In this document: positions 1 to 11,174 of the stretch, piece by piece
Layout of the letters: the number at the start of each line of letters is the position of its first letter
How positions within the stretch are numbered: the first letter of the stretch is position 1
DNA from: Candidatus Gracilibacteria bacterium
GTDB taxonomy: Bacteria > Patescibacteriota > Gracilibacteria > BD1-5 > UBA6164
DNA: 64,000 nucleotides
Direction of reading: 5' to 3'
NCBI GenBank assembly: GCA_010119145.1
Contig: JAACSU010000007.1
Coordinates: 1 to 64,000, forward strand
Notes under the pieces: generated by a model
The model's input: only the letters and a program-made list of their open reading frames with translations
What the model was told of the DNA's origin: nothing
Databases searched by the model: none
Translations under genes and position numbers: made by a program

Positions 1-392
<392 letters not shown>

Positions 393-491
393 TATTTTTT
401 TACTAGTATTTATTATTGTTTCTCTTTTAGTTAACTTTGACAGGTCAGATTATTGACAAAAAAACACGCTCTTAGAAAATTTGATGTTAAT

Positions 492-610
492 GTCTTGGTG
501 GTTATAACGGTTGGGGTACACCTGTTCCCATTTCGAACACAGCAGTTAAGTCAACTTGTGCCGATGGTAGTGCATCTCGTAGATGTGTGAGAGTAGGTAG
601 CTGCCAAGAC
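492..610 (+). rRNA. 5S ribosomal RNA
   Basis: About 119 nt whose ends (GTCTTGG and CCAAGAC) pair to form helix I, with the conserved CCCATTTCGAACAC and GTAGTGCATCTCGTAGATGTG-like internal parts. The flanks (about 474-490 and 611-628, TTTGATGTTAAT against ATTGATATTAAA) form an inverted repeat that extends the terminal helix and probably serves as the RNase processing stem. Confidence 0.97.
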
Positions 611-669
611 ATTGATATTAAATTTTGAAAATATTGTTTTTACACTGTGGTGCTTGAGAAAATCTCTAT

Positions 670-745
670 GCACGAGTAGCTCAGTTGGAAGAGCAGCGCC
701 CTTCTAAGGCGAAGGTCACAGGTTCGAGCCCTGTCTCGTGTACCA
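670..745 (+). tRNA. tRNA-Arg (UCU)
   Basis: Cloverleaf of 76 nt with encoded CCA. Acceptor GCACGAG pairs with CTCGTGT (G-U at the first pair), the D arm is GCTC/GAGC, the anticodon loop is CTTCTAA giving UCU, and the T arm is ACAGG-TTCGAGC-CCTGT. It decodes AGA and AGG, both common in the neighbouring genes. It is co-transcribed with the rRNAs. Confidence 0.95.
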
Positions 746-771
746 TTATTCTTCCCTTGGATTACAAAAAT

Positions 772-848
772 GGGTTATTAGCTCAGATGGCGAGAGCATC
801 TGCCTTACAAGCAGAGGGTCGTAGGTTCGAGTCCTACATAACCCACCA
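772..848 (+). tRNA. tRNA-Val (UAC)
   Basis: Cloverleaf with acceptor GGGTTAT pairing with ATAACCC, anticodon stem TCTGC/GCAGA, loop CTTACAA (anticodon UAC) and encoded ACCA end. It is the last gene of the rRNA operon and is followed directly by a terminator hairpin. Confidence 0.95.
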
Positions 849-863
849 TATTATAAAAAATTA

Positions 864-895
864 AAAACTATCTTAGAAATAAGATAGTTTTTTTA
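864..895 (+). terminator. rRNA/tRNA operon terminator
   Basis: Perfect stem AAAACTATCTT / AAGATAGTTTT with a six-base loop and a T run, 15 bases after tRNA-Val. It ends the rRNA operon and could also serve the minus-strand gene ending at 937. Confidence 0.85.
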
Positions 896-936
896 TGTCT
901 TTATTTTAATAAGAACTATGTCGATTATGATAAAAT

Positions 937-1353
937 CTAAAGATCTTCGACATAATCTTTGAAATTATTCAAAATTGCTTGCCATCATTGTTGTTGTAAC
1001 TCAGCAGTATTTTCTTCTTCTATTTCAAATTCAATTAAGACATTAACACAGTGACTCTCTGACTGAAATTCCACTTCTGCCTTTCTTCCATCTCACATGG
1101 TATATGATATGAGTTTTTTAGGAATGATTTCAGTGTATGTTCCACAAAAATCAAATTCTACGGATTCGTCTTTTGCTGCCATAATATAGTGAAACTCTCA
1201 TCAATCCTGAAAATCGTTACTAGCTTTAGAACAATGCCATTCTTCATTCGCATGATTCCATTGTGTTATATGTTCTGGGAGAATATAGGCTTCCCAAACA
1301 GTATCTATATCAGAGTGAATATGGACTCAGATAAGTATTGCAGTATCTTTCAT
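937..1353 (-). CDS. SRPBCC / AHSA1-like domain protein
   Basis: 138-residue protein read through UGA codons. It has the START/SRPBCC signature order of the AHSA1 (activator of Hsp90 ATPase-like) group: an N-terminal IHSDIDTVWEAY helix, then GTYTEIIPKKLISYTMGDGRKAEVEF, and a C-terminal QQQGWQAILNNFKDYVE helix. The family binds hydrophobic ligands or client proteins; the ligand here is unknown. The ATG at 1351-1353 is chosen because the domain is complete from it. It lies just downstream of the flavoprotein gene on the same strand (about 40 bases), a likely operon. Confidence 0.85.
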
Positions 1354-1393
1354 ATGAATAACATAATATATATATTATTAATATTATAATTAT

Positions 1394-2326
1394 TTATTTC
1401 TTTTTTGAAATTCTTTCTTCATATTCTTCTTTCAGTAAATCTCCATTTACTGACATCGCAGCACTTGATCCATTTGCTATTGCTTGCGCTAGACTTCTAC
1501 CACTGTATGAATTATCTCCTGCTGCGTAAATTCCTTCTACAGAAGTTTTATGATTTTCATCAATATAAATTCTTCCTTCACTCGTTATTTTACATTCAAT
1601 ATCTGAAGCTAAAGTATCATGAAGGGAATGAGGTGGTCGAGCATAAATGAATGAAAATCTTTTACTTTTTCAGTCCTCAAAAATTAGTTTTTGAACTATT
1701 CCATCTTGGTGTTCAATTTCTATAATTTTCTTTTCTATGACTGGAATATTATGGTTTTCAATAGTAAAGATTTTAGAATCTTTCAGACTCGATGTTCAGT
1801 TTGTAATGAGGGTAAGATTTTTAGTCCAGCTAGAGATAAGTGGGATCATTTCCAAAGCTAATTCTCCGTCTGCAATTAGAGCAGTCTTACAATCTCTATG
1901 TTCGTATCAATCACAATAAGGGCAATGAATGACACTTTTTCCCCAGCATTCAGCAAATCAAGGAATTGGTGGGAGTAAATCTAGGAGTCCAGTTGTAAAC
2001 ATGATTTTTTGAGTTGTATATTTTTTTCAAGATGTCGTAAAAACTTGGAAACCTTTTTTTTCTCAGTCTATTTTTTCTATCTGTGATACGGTATCAGTAA
2101 CTCTTGAAACACATGTATATTTTTCAAGATCAGCCTTACAATCCTGAAGTATTTCTTCTGGTTTTTTATGATCATGGCTTATTAGATTATGTGCTTTTAC
2201 TGCAAATCTATTAGCAGGTTTTCCTGCGTCAATTATGAGTGTTTTTCTGATGGAACGTCATAAGGTTAAGGCTGCTGAGCTACCTGCAAAGCTTCCTCAT
2301 ATGATAATAACTTCAAATTCTTTCAT
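1394..2326 (-). CDS. Thioredoxin-reductase-like FAD/NAD(P) oxidoreductase
   Basis: 310 residues. N-terminal FAD-binding motif IIIGGSFAGSSAA at about residues 7-19, a CPYC redox pair at about 135-138 followed by DGYEHRD, and a C-terminal GIYAAGDNSYSGRSLAQAI FAD-binding segment. The arrangement is that of the short thioredoxin-reductase family (two Rossmann domains), which moves electrons from NAD(P)H via FAD to a disulfide. A thioredoxin gene sits far away at 60373, so the partner is unproven. Several conserved glycines are UGA codons. Confidence 0.85.
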
Positions 2327-2384
2327 AATTTTTATTAGTGAATAATCTTCTATACTATATTAAAATATTGTAAGAATAATAATA

Positions 2385-2540
2385 TTATAGCAGCTCTGAT
2401 TCTGTGAGGAGCTCTTTTAGGGGAATGATTTCTCATTTCTGAGTAAGAAATTTTTTTTCAGAAAGTAAATCTCTTCTGACTACACAGCTATTTAAATCTT
2501 TAGCTGAATAAGTGTCTATTAAATCTGGATTTATTTTCAG
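2385..2540 (-). other. Open -1 frame continuing past the hydrolase gene
   Basis: Beyond the hydrolase stop at 2531-2533, the -1 frame stays open for about 50 codons and ends at a TAA (2385-2387). It encodes a hydrophilic, protein-like stretch (NPDLIDTYSAKDLNSC, later QKGEIIPLKELLTESELL). It has no ATG, GTG or TTG start. The two frames meet at an A6G run in the last hydrolase codons. It may be a frameshifted C-terminus, a remnant gene, or a small gene with a non-standard start. Confidence 0.3.
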
Positions 2541-3619
2541 TCTTTTTTATTATTCAAATTTTTTTTAAAAAAGGCCGTACTTCATTCCATAAATTCTGTC
2601 CATTGGGGTACAAATTCATGTCTTTCTCCTTCATAAATAACAAGATCTACTTGTTTATCTACATTGTTAAAGCTTTCTTTAATTTCTTTTCCCCAACTTA
2701 CAGGGCAACTCTCGTCTTGTGATCAAAAATATATCTGAACAGGAGCCTGTACATTTTTAAAATATCACTGTGGAGATATACTTGCAAAAGTATCAGGATT
2801 TTGTAGATTTCAGATATCATTTGTTAGTTTTTCTTTTTCTCGAGAATTTAACCTGCTACTACTCCATCTCTGATAATTGTAGTATTCATTACTGTGAACT
2901 GGGGCATATAATATTGCTGCATCAATAAGTTCAGGAGCAGCCACTAAACTATACATTGTTACTCAGCCACCCATAGAGTGTCAAAGCATTCAAATAGATT
3001 GAGTATCTATAGTGGCTAATATTTCTTCTCAATCCTCCTGAGATTTTTGTACAGCCAATATAGCATTAATAACATCTGTACCATATTTTTTAATTCTGAG
3101 AATCATTCATGTACTTGAAAGACTTTGATCAGTATCAGAAAAGCCATGATTTCTATAATCACTATGAATTACTGCAAATCAGTTACTTGCAAAATAGTCT
3201 TGTTCTCTTTTTAAACCTCTTCATAGGGTATAAATACTGGTATCTATATATCAATGATTAAGAATAATCAAAGGGGCATTCTCAATATTCTTTGGTATAT
3301 TCATTATACCAGATATAGAACGTCCTTCACTTATATAACTGATTTGATAGCGAGTATAGAGAGGGGCTTGAGATAAAATGTTTTCAAATGTAAAGTCACG
3401 TCCATCAGCAATATAGTTGAGATAATCATTATCTTCTTGATTTGATGTACGAGTGATATTTTTGTGTGGCTTAAGATTTTCTATTTCGTTACTTTTTATA
3501 ATGACAAGTTCACTTCAAGAGCGAGTTAATGCACCAGAATTATCTGGCAAAACCCTTGTGCAGGAAATTATAAATACTATTAGAAATCATAGCAGAATAG
3601 AGATAGAATATTTACGCAT
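2531..3619 (-). CDS. Alpha/beta hydrolase (S9-like), lipoprotein-type signal
   Basis: 362 residues. The N-terminus is a hydrophobic signal ending in FIISC, which looks like a lipobox, so the enzyme is probably anchored outside the membrane. The hydrolase fold follows: HGY oxyanion-type motif, the nucleophile elbow GHSMGG, a later SQDESCP strand (acid) and GERHEFVPQ (catalytic His). Closest in shape to S9-type peptidases and acyl esterases; the substrate cannot be told. Start is the only ATG before the signal. An open -1 frame lies directly past its end. Confidence 0.85.
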
Positions 3620-3678
3620 CAAATATTATTAAAAGTATAATTGGTTTTACTATACATTACATTGGGTATAAAAATTAT

Positions 3679-3960
3679 TTAGATAATATTCTCTCATTCA
3701 AACAACATTTCAGGCATTCAATCCATATAAGGAAATGCTTGTGAAACCAAAGCTTTAACTTCAGGAATTTGCATACTTTGTGTATGAGCTTCTTTATTTT
3801 TCCATTCCTCATATCCACAAATATAATCTCAATGTATTGCCATATTGTACTTTATACATCAAGGCATATTTAGAGCTGGAACTTGTTTCAAAATTTCCGC
3901 TATTTTTCAAGCATTTCATTTTGTTGCTTTCATCTTAAAGACTCATACGTAGTTTGTCAT
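3679..3960 (-). CDS. Small ABM-like (dimeric ferredoxin-like) protein
   Basis: 93 residues beginning MTNYVGVFKMKATKGNAGKIAEILKQVP, then CIKYNMAIHGDYICGYEEWKNKEAHTQSMQ, and a C-terminal PYMDGMPEMLFEGENII. This is the pattern of the antibiotic-biosynthesis-monooxygenase fold: strand, helix, Y/W-rich strand (EEWKNKEAH) and a closing strand. Members range from quinol monooxygenases to heme-degrading enzymes, so the reaction is open. It lies about 60 bases before the hydrolase gene on the same strand and may be co-transcribed. Confidence 0.75.
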
Positions 3961-4092
3961 AAGGATTTTGATTAAAATGATAATGTTTTATTATCTGATT
4001 TTATGAACAGAAATCAATTTTTAAAATCAAACCTAAACTTTCAATAATAATTTTCACGTGTATACTCCACACTATAAATATTAACTCAAAAC

Positions 4093-5199
4093 ATGCATAA
4101 TTTTTTACTTACTACTTCACTGTGACTTGAGTCATTAACCAAACACGAAGTAAATAAACAAGGCTGAACTATCACTGAGGTACAAGACAAGGCAATTTAT
4201 TTCAATGGAGAAATTGAAATGATGGCTCGAATGAATATCTGGTCACGTTTTTGAAATATCTTGTATTATGTTTTAGATACTGAGAGTCAATTAACAGATT
4301 TTGATACCTATTTTGATATAGTATTTGCGCAAGATTGGAAGAAATATATTCCAAGAGGTTTTGCTGTTATGATTAAGGCTACGTCAATAAAGTCAGATCT
4401 CTGAGCAACTTCTACACTTCAAGCACTTGCAAAAAAAGCTATCGCTAAAAAAATAGTATGAGAAAAATATCTTGACGAAGACGATAGACTTGGAAAAATA
4501 GAAATACGTATTCTCATGGAAAATAATACTCTCAGAATCTTACTTAATACTTCAGGAATTTGACTCCATAAGAGAGGGTACAGAGAGATGACCTGAGATG
4601 CTCCACTCAAGGAAAATATTGCAGCAGGGCTCGTTATTTTATCTGGATGGAAGTTTAGAGAACCTCTCTATGATATATTTTGTGGTTCAGGAACTATTGC
4701 GATTGAAGCAGCAATGATTGCTAGAAATATGGCTCCTTGAATGAAGCGACATTTTGCTTTTGAAAAATGGTCTTGGATTCAAGAAAATTTATTAGAACAA
4801 GAAATAAAATTAGCAAAAACGAAAGAATTTGAATGAGAATACAAAATCTATTCAACAGATATACGTCATGATATTATAGAGCTTGCGAAGAGAAACGCGA
4901 AGTTTGCTGGTGTGGATAAAAACATTAATTTTTGAACACAGGATTATGTGACCTACTTAAGGCGAGAACTACAATGATGGTTGGTTTCAAATCCTCCATA
5001 TGGTCTACGTTTAGAAGATGCAAATGTTCCAAAAATACATGAAGATATCTCTGAACTATTAAAGAAAAACTCAAATTTAAAAGGATGAATTATCACAGCT
5101 CATACTGATTTTGAAACCTACAGTAATACAAAATATAAAAAACGTAAACTTTATAATGGAGGAGAAATGTGTTATTTTTATAAAAAAGAACAGAATTAA
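4093..5199 (+). CDS. RlmL/Trm-like rRNA guanine-N2 methyltransferase
   Basis: 368 residues. An N-terminal THUMP-like region (about 1-160, starting [20 protein letters not shown]) is followed by a Rossmann SAM-binding domain with [15 protein letters not shown] and the catalytic NPPYG motif at about residue 300. This matches the N-terminal half of RlmL (m2G2445 of 23S rRNA) and YpsC-type proteins; the second RlmK domain is absent. The stop lies in the stem of a terminator hairpin shared with the convergent lipoprotein gene. Confidence 0.88.
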
Positions 5200-5216
5200 T
5201 TCTGTTCTTTTATTTT
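5182..5216. terminator. Bidirectional terminator
   Basis: Stem AAAAGAACAGAATT / AATTCTGTTCTTTT with A and T runs on both sides, between the convergent methyltransferase (+) and lipoprotein (-) genes. It overlaps the last codons of the methyltransferase. Confidence 0.85.
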
Positions 5217-5229
5217 GCAATTTTTATTA

Positions 5230-5484
5230 TTACTCAGATATTTCAATGGATTCAAGTTCAGAATCATTATTACGCATAATTTCTTTCATTGGAGATTCAG
5301 TATCAGGAGAAATAATTGAGGCTTCTATTTCTGCATTTGAGTCATCAATATTTTCTTGCATATCTTGTGTGTCACTCCCAGTTTTTAAGTCTTCTGAAAT
5401 TTTAACTTCTGTATCAGTGACATTGGAATTACAAGCTGTAAATACCATAAGACTTACAAAAAGAGCAATAATTTTTTTATTCAT
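5230..5484 (-). CDS. Small acidic lipoprotein
   Basis: 84 residues. The signal peptide MNKKIIALFVSLMVFTAC ends in a lipobox (FTAC), so the mature N-terminus would be a lipidated Cys. The remainder is hydrophilic and acidic with no recognisable domain. It is 35 bases downstream of pheS on the same strand and ends at the bidirectional hairpin. Function unknown; the acidic lipoprotein at 33880 is similar in kind but not in sequence. Confidence 0.8.
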   Translation of the reverse strand: MNKKIIALFVSLMVFTACNSNVTDTEVKISEDLKTGSDTQDMQENIDDSNAEIEASIISPDTESPMKEIMRNNDSELESIEISE

Positions 5485-5519
5485 TTTTAGGAAAAAATAT
5501 TAATTAAAAGATGTCCGTA

Positions 5520-6587
<1,068 letters not shown>

Positions 6588-6720
6588 TGTGACACATACT
6601 ATAATATAAATATATGGATTTGATAATAAGCAGCCTCACGTAAAAAGCAAGGTTTTTCTATTCTTGTACTTTATGTGTTTTTGATATATAAGTTTTATAT
6701 AAAAACTGTAAAAAAAACTT

Positions 6721-6879
6721 TTGACAATGTATGAGTATTTCATACAATACCGGAGCTTTACGAAATTCCCATCAGAAAAACGGGGAAAAACAGTGAATGT
6801 TAAATACTACTCTTTTGCTTACAGTAAACAAAAAGAATCAGTTTAACCTCTGGCTTTATTTTTATAAAAAATACGACAC
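6721..6879 (+). promoter_or_regulatory. Promoter and leader of the ribosomal protein cluster
   Basis: TTGACA at 6721-6726, a 16-base spacer and TACAAT at 6743-6748, close to sigma-70 consensus. The bases after the -10 box are ACCGGAGC, a GC-rich box that recurs at three other promoters in this window. The predicted start near 6756 leaves a leader of about 120 bases before L3. A 17-codon GTG frame lies in the leader, but nothing shows that it is translated. No known ribosomal protein autoregulatory fold was recognised. Confidence 0.8.
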
Positions 6880-7482
6880 ATGGCTGGATTGCTAGCTCGA
6901 AAAATCGAGATGACACGAGTAATAAAGGATGATAGATTTATACCTGTTACTCTTCTAGAGGTACCACAAATGCAAGTAGTAGGATACAAAACGGCTGAAA
7001 AAGACGGATATTCTGCTGTAATTGTTGGTATAGTTAAAAAAGAAAAAGCAGAACTTGCTTCTGATAAAAAAGGACTCAATGCTAAAAGCTTCTCAATAAT
7101 TAAAGAATTCCCAATTGAGCAATCAAATGAGGGGGTAAAAGAAATTGGAAGCGAAGTTGGGTTTGATGACTTAGACTGAGTTGAGGTTGTTACTATAACT
7201 TCTATCTCAAAAGGACACGGGTTCTCAGGTGCAATGAAGAGACATAATTTTTCTGGGGGTCCAGGAAGTCATGGTTCTAAGTTTCATAGAGCACTTGGTT
7301 CAATCTGAAACAGAAAGCCAGTACGAACACATAAAGGAAAGAAGATGCATGGTCATTACGGGGTTGATACAGTAACTCTCCGAGACGTGAAACTAGAAAT
7401 TATTAATAAACAAGCTGGAATCATCGCAGTTCGAGGACCAGTTCCAGGTGCAAGAAATTCACTTGTAAATATCTATCTTTAA
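6880..7482 (+). CDS. rplC: Ribosomal protein L3
   Basis: 200 residues. It starts [14 protein letters not shown], the L3 N-terminus, and carries the conserved central [28 protein letters not shown] loop that reaches the peptidyl-transferase centre, and [18 protein letters not shown]3 begins 23S assembly. It is the first gene of the cluster here, whereas S10 normally precedes it. Three glycines are UGA codons. Confidence 0.97.
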
Positions 7483-7503
7483 TACTAAGCAGATCAAGAA
7501 AAC

Positions 7504-8127
7504 ATGGAAACAAAAGTATACGATCAAACATGAAAAGAATCTGGATCAGTGAAACTTAATGAAAAAGTTTTTGGTTTAGAGTTAAACGAAGGCTTAGTAC
7601 ATAGAGCTTTGGTTTTACAATTAGCAAATGCACGAGTTGCGATTGCTCATACTAAGACTCGATGAGAACGAAGAGGTTCTACTCGAAAAATATTCAGACA
7701 AAAAGGTACAGGTAACGCTCGAGCTGGTGCAAACCGATCTCCTATAAGAAAAGGTGGTTGAATCGTATTTGGTCCAAGAAACAACCGAAACTTTACACTT
7801 GGTATGAATAAAAAAGAAAGACAAAGAGCTCTCTTCTGTCTCCTTTCTGCAAAAGTGCAAAACAATGCTCTCATAGTCGTGAAGACTCTTGATATGAAAG
7901 AAGTGAAGACTCAAGCAATGGATGCTGTTATGAAATCTCTTCCACTTGGAAAGACTGCTCTTATAGCTCTTGCTTCTAGAAATGTTAATGTTGAAAAATC
8001 ATCAGCTAATCTGAAGACAATCAAAACTATACATGCTTCATACTTAAATATAGCAGATCTTCTCAAATATGAGACACTTATTCTTCCTGAAGACGCAGTG
8101 AAACAATTAAACGAACTTGCTGCATAA
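7504..8127 (+). CDS. rplD: Ribosomal protein L4
   Basis: 207 residues. It has the L4 signature TRGERRGSTRKIFRQKGTGNARAG and RSPIRKGGGIVFGPRNNRNF, the extended loop that lines the nascent-peptide exit tunnel, followed by NKKERQRALF. The C-terminal half is the Rossmann-like globular part. In other bacteria L4 represses the S10 operon; no such leader structure was recognised here. Start ATG is 21 bases after L3. Confidence 0.96.
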
Positions 8128-8157
8128 TTTACTACTCTATTAATTTACTCCTCTATT

Positions 8158-8457
8158 ATGAGACTGTATACCATATTACAAAAACCAATCGTTACAGAAA
8201 AGACTTCAAACCAAAATCTTGGAGGTCAATCAAGATACGCATTTGAAATTGCTCCTTCTGCTACAAAGATTGATGTAAAGAAAGCAATTAAAGAACTCTA
8301 TGGAGTAGATGTTGCAAGCGTAAATATTCTAAACACGAGAGAAAAATTCAAGTTTGGAAAAAAACGAACAATGCAATTACGAAAAAGAAGTGCTAAAAAA
8401 GCATACGTTACTTTGAAAAATGCAAAAGATGTTATTGATGTAACTATACTCAAGTAA
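8158..8457 (+). CDS. rplW: Ribosomal protein L23
   Basis: 99 residues starting with TILQKPIVTEKTSN, the L23 N-terminal motif, followed by YAFEIAPSATKIDVKKAIKELYGV and the basic loop KFKFGKKRTMQLRKRS. L23 sits at the tunnel exit and docks the signal recognition particle and trigger factor. No UGA codon. It lies 30 bases after L4. Confidence 0.96.
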   Translation: MRLYTILQKPIVTEKTSNQNLGGQSRYAFEIAPSATKIDVKKAIKELYGVDVASVNILNTREKFKFGKKRTMQLRKRSAKKAYVTLKNAKDVIDVTILK

Positions 8458-8497
8458 TTTTATTTGAGAGAACAACTTATATTTAAACTTTATACCA

Positions 8498-9343
8498 ATG
8501 GGACTTAAGAAATTCAAACCAACTACTCCGGGTCGAAGATGAATGACGGGAATCGACTATTCAGACCTTACGGTAAGTACTCCAAATAAAGCTCTTACGA
8601 CTTCACTCAAGAGAAGTGCCGGGAGAAATAATACTTGACGAATCACTATTAGACATAAAGGGAGTGGACATGCTAAGAAATATAGACTTGTAGACTTCTT
8701 TATGACAGATAAGAAAACTATTCCTGCGAAAGTAGAAACGGTTGAATATGATCCATATAGATCTGGATTTATTGCTCTTATTTGTTATGCTGATGGTGAA
8801 AGAAGATATATCCTTGCTCATAATACTATTAAAGTAGGTGATTCAATCATTACTAATGATTCAGCTCAACTTACTGATGGAAATAGAATGGAAATCTGAA
8901 ATATCCCAGTTGGTATCAAGGTATTCAATCTTGAGCTCATTGTAGGTCAAGGTGCATCATCCATTAGATCAGCAGGTACCTATGGTACTATCAATTCACA
9001 AGAAGGGGAATACACTCAAGTTAAAATGCCTTCAGGAGAAATTAGACTCGTACATAAAAAATGTTTTGCTACTGTTGGACAAGTTTCTAACCCTGATCAT
9101 AATCAAGTGGTTATTGGTAAAGCTGGACGAAGTAGATGGATGTGAAAGAGACCTACTGTTCGAGGTAAGGCTATGAATCCAGTTGATCATCCACATGGTG
9201 GTTGAGAAGGTCGATCTCCTATCGGTATGAAGGCTCCTAAAACTCCTTGGGGTATGGTGGCTCTTGGGAAGAAAACTCGAAGTCGAAAGAAAACAACTGG
9301 TCGTTGGATTCTAAAAACTCGAAAAGGAAAACTAATGATGTAA
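8498..9343 (+). CDS. rplB: Ribosomal protein L2
   Basis: 281 residues. It contains [38 protein letters not shown] and the peptidyl-transferase-proximal DHPHGGGEGRSPIG loop. The third Gly of HPHGGG is a UGA codon at 9203-9205, one of the strongest single proofs of the altered code. The C-terminus [20 protein letters not shown] is intact. L2 is essential for subunit association and the peptidyl-transferase centre. Confidence 0.97.
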
Positions 9344-9371
9344 TTACTTTTAATTTAATAGATATCACTTT

Positions 9372-9638
9372 ATGACAAGAAGTCTAAAAAAATGACCTTA
9401 TATATACGATAGACTCGTACAAAAGGTTGAAAAATTGAACGAATCAGGAAAAAAGACCGTGATTAAAACATGGGCTCGTAACTGTACAGTAATTCCAGAA
9501 TTTGTGGGTCACACTTTTGGGGTTCATAATGGTAGAGCACATACTCCAGTTTTCGTAACTGAAGATATGGTTGGTCATAAACTTGGTGAATTCTCTCACA
9601 CAAGAACATTCAGAGGACACGCTGGAAACAGAAAATAA
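9372..9638 (+). CDS. rpsS: Ribosomal protein S19
   Basis: 88 residues: [54 protein letters not shown]. These are the invariant S19 blocks; the protein sits in the 30S head near the A site with S13. The start is fixed by the conserved SLKKGP motif, whose Gly is encoded by UGA at codon 8. Confidence 0.97.
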
Positions 9639-9664
9639 TTTTTACTTACCGATACAATTTCATC

Positions 9665-9991
9665 ATGAAAGCACTTGCACAAAATATTCGTATTTCTCCT
9701 AAGAAACTTGCTGTAGTAGCAGAGATTATCAGAGGAATGAATGCAGAAGAAGCACTAAAATTCTTGAAATTTGCCCCTAAAAAAGGAGCTGATATCCTCT
9801 ATAAAGTTGTTCATTCTGCTGTACATAATGCACAACATAATGATAATCAAAATAGTGCTGATCTTTACCTCAATACTCTTGTTATTACAAAAGGTATTGT
9901 ATATAAGAGAGGAAGACCAGTTTCTAGAGGAAGAATGCATCCAATTTTGAAAAGAACTTCAAATATTAGATTAGAACTTCAAGTTAAGTAG
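9665..9991 (+). CDS. rplV: Ribosomal protein L22
   Basis: 108 residues. ALAQNIRISPKKLAVVAEIIRGMNAEEALKFLKF is the L22 N-terminal signature and KRGRPVSRGRMHPILKRTSNI is the beta-hairpin tip that lines the exit tunnel. It binds 23S rRNA early in assembly. No UGA codons. It is followed by about 80 bases before S3, the longest gap within the first half of the cluster. Confidence 0.96.
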   Translation: MKALAQNIRISPKKLAVVAEIIRGMNAEEALKFLKFAPKKGADILYKVVHSAVHNAQHNDNQNSADLYLNTLVITKGIVYKRGRPVSRGRMHPILKRTSNIRLELQVK

Positions 9992-10072
9992 TTACTAGAA
10001 ATAATAGCAGAGAGTTACCCGGGAATTACTCCTAGACCTCTATAAAGATTTATAAACTATAATTTATACACT

Positions 10073-10723
10073 ATGTGACATAAAGTCAGCCCAATAGCAT
10101 TTAGACTCCCATATATCGTTAACTGGAAATCATCATGGTATGGTGATACTAAAAACTATAAAGAGTCACTTGGACAAGATATCAAAACAAGAGAACTTCT
10201 TGCAAGAGAACTTACATGAATTCCAATAGGTGATATTCTTATATCAAGAGATCAAGAAAATGTTATCGTTGATATATTTACAGCAAAAGCTTCACTTATT
10301 CTTTGAAAAACTGGAGAAAACGTTGAAAACATAAAAACAAAACTTCAAAATAAAATTGGTGGAAAATTTATCATCAATGTAAAAGAAATTAAGCAGCCTG
10401 ATGTAAATGCAAAAATAGTAGCATTTTCTATCGCAAATCAAGTTGAAAAAAGAATGCCATATAAAAGAGCTATCAAACAAGCTATTCAAAAAGCTATGGA
10501 AAAAGGAGCTCAAGGTATCAAGGTTAAAGTAGGTTGAAGATTGAACGGTGCTGAAATTGCTCGTAAAGAAACCTTTAAAGAATGAAATATACCAACTCAA
10601 ACTATCAGATCAAATATTGATTATTCAACAATGCGAGCTGAGACAGTATATGGAACCATTGGTCTCAAGGTTTGGATATATAAGGGAGACATTTACAAAA
10701 AGTCAAAAAAACTTGACTCATAA
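10073..10723 (+). CDS. rpsC: Ribosomal protein S3
   Basis: 216 residues. The start is ATG followed at once by UGA (Gly), giving [13 protein letters not shown], the usual MGQKVxPxGxRLG beginning of S3. KH-domain signature [14 protein letters not shown], then [15 protein letters not shown] and [16 protein letters not shown]. With S10 and S14 it forms the head of the 30S subunit and the mRNA entry site. Confidence 0.97.
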
Positions 10724-10753
10724 AAAATATTTATATACTAACTCAAGCTTACA

Positions 10754-11158
10754 ATGTTGCAGCCAAGAAAAACTAAATATAGAAAACCTCACCGAGGGAG
10801 ACTAAAAGGGTCAGCAAGTCGAGGTGCTGAAATTGCTTTCGGAGAATTTGCTATGAAGGCAACGACTCGAGGGTACATCACTTCAAGACAAATAGAATCT
10901 GCTCGTAGAGCTATGGTTCGATATGTAAAAAGAGGTGGAAAGATTTGGATCAGAATCTTCCCTGATAAAGCATATACAGCTAAACCACTTGAAGTTCCGA
11001 TGGGATGAGGGAAATGATCTGTAGAAATGTATAGAGCTCCTGTAAAACCTGGTAGAATCTTGTTTGAAATGACAGGTGTTACTCCAGAAATTGCACGAGA
11101 AGCTTTTACGCTGGCTTCATATAAACTGCCAGTCAAGACTAAAATTATACTAGATTAA
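10754..11158 (+). CDS. rplP: Ribosomal protein L16
   Basis: 134 residues beginning [19 protein letters not shown], the hallmark of L16, then [57 protein letters not shown] and the C-terminal helix. L16 positions tRNA in the A site and helps close the peptidyl-transferase centre. The PMGGGKG glycines include UGA. Confidence 0.97.
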
Positions 11159-11174
11159 TACTCAACTTCAAAAA

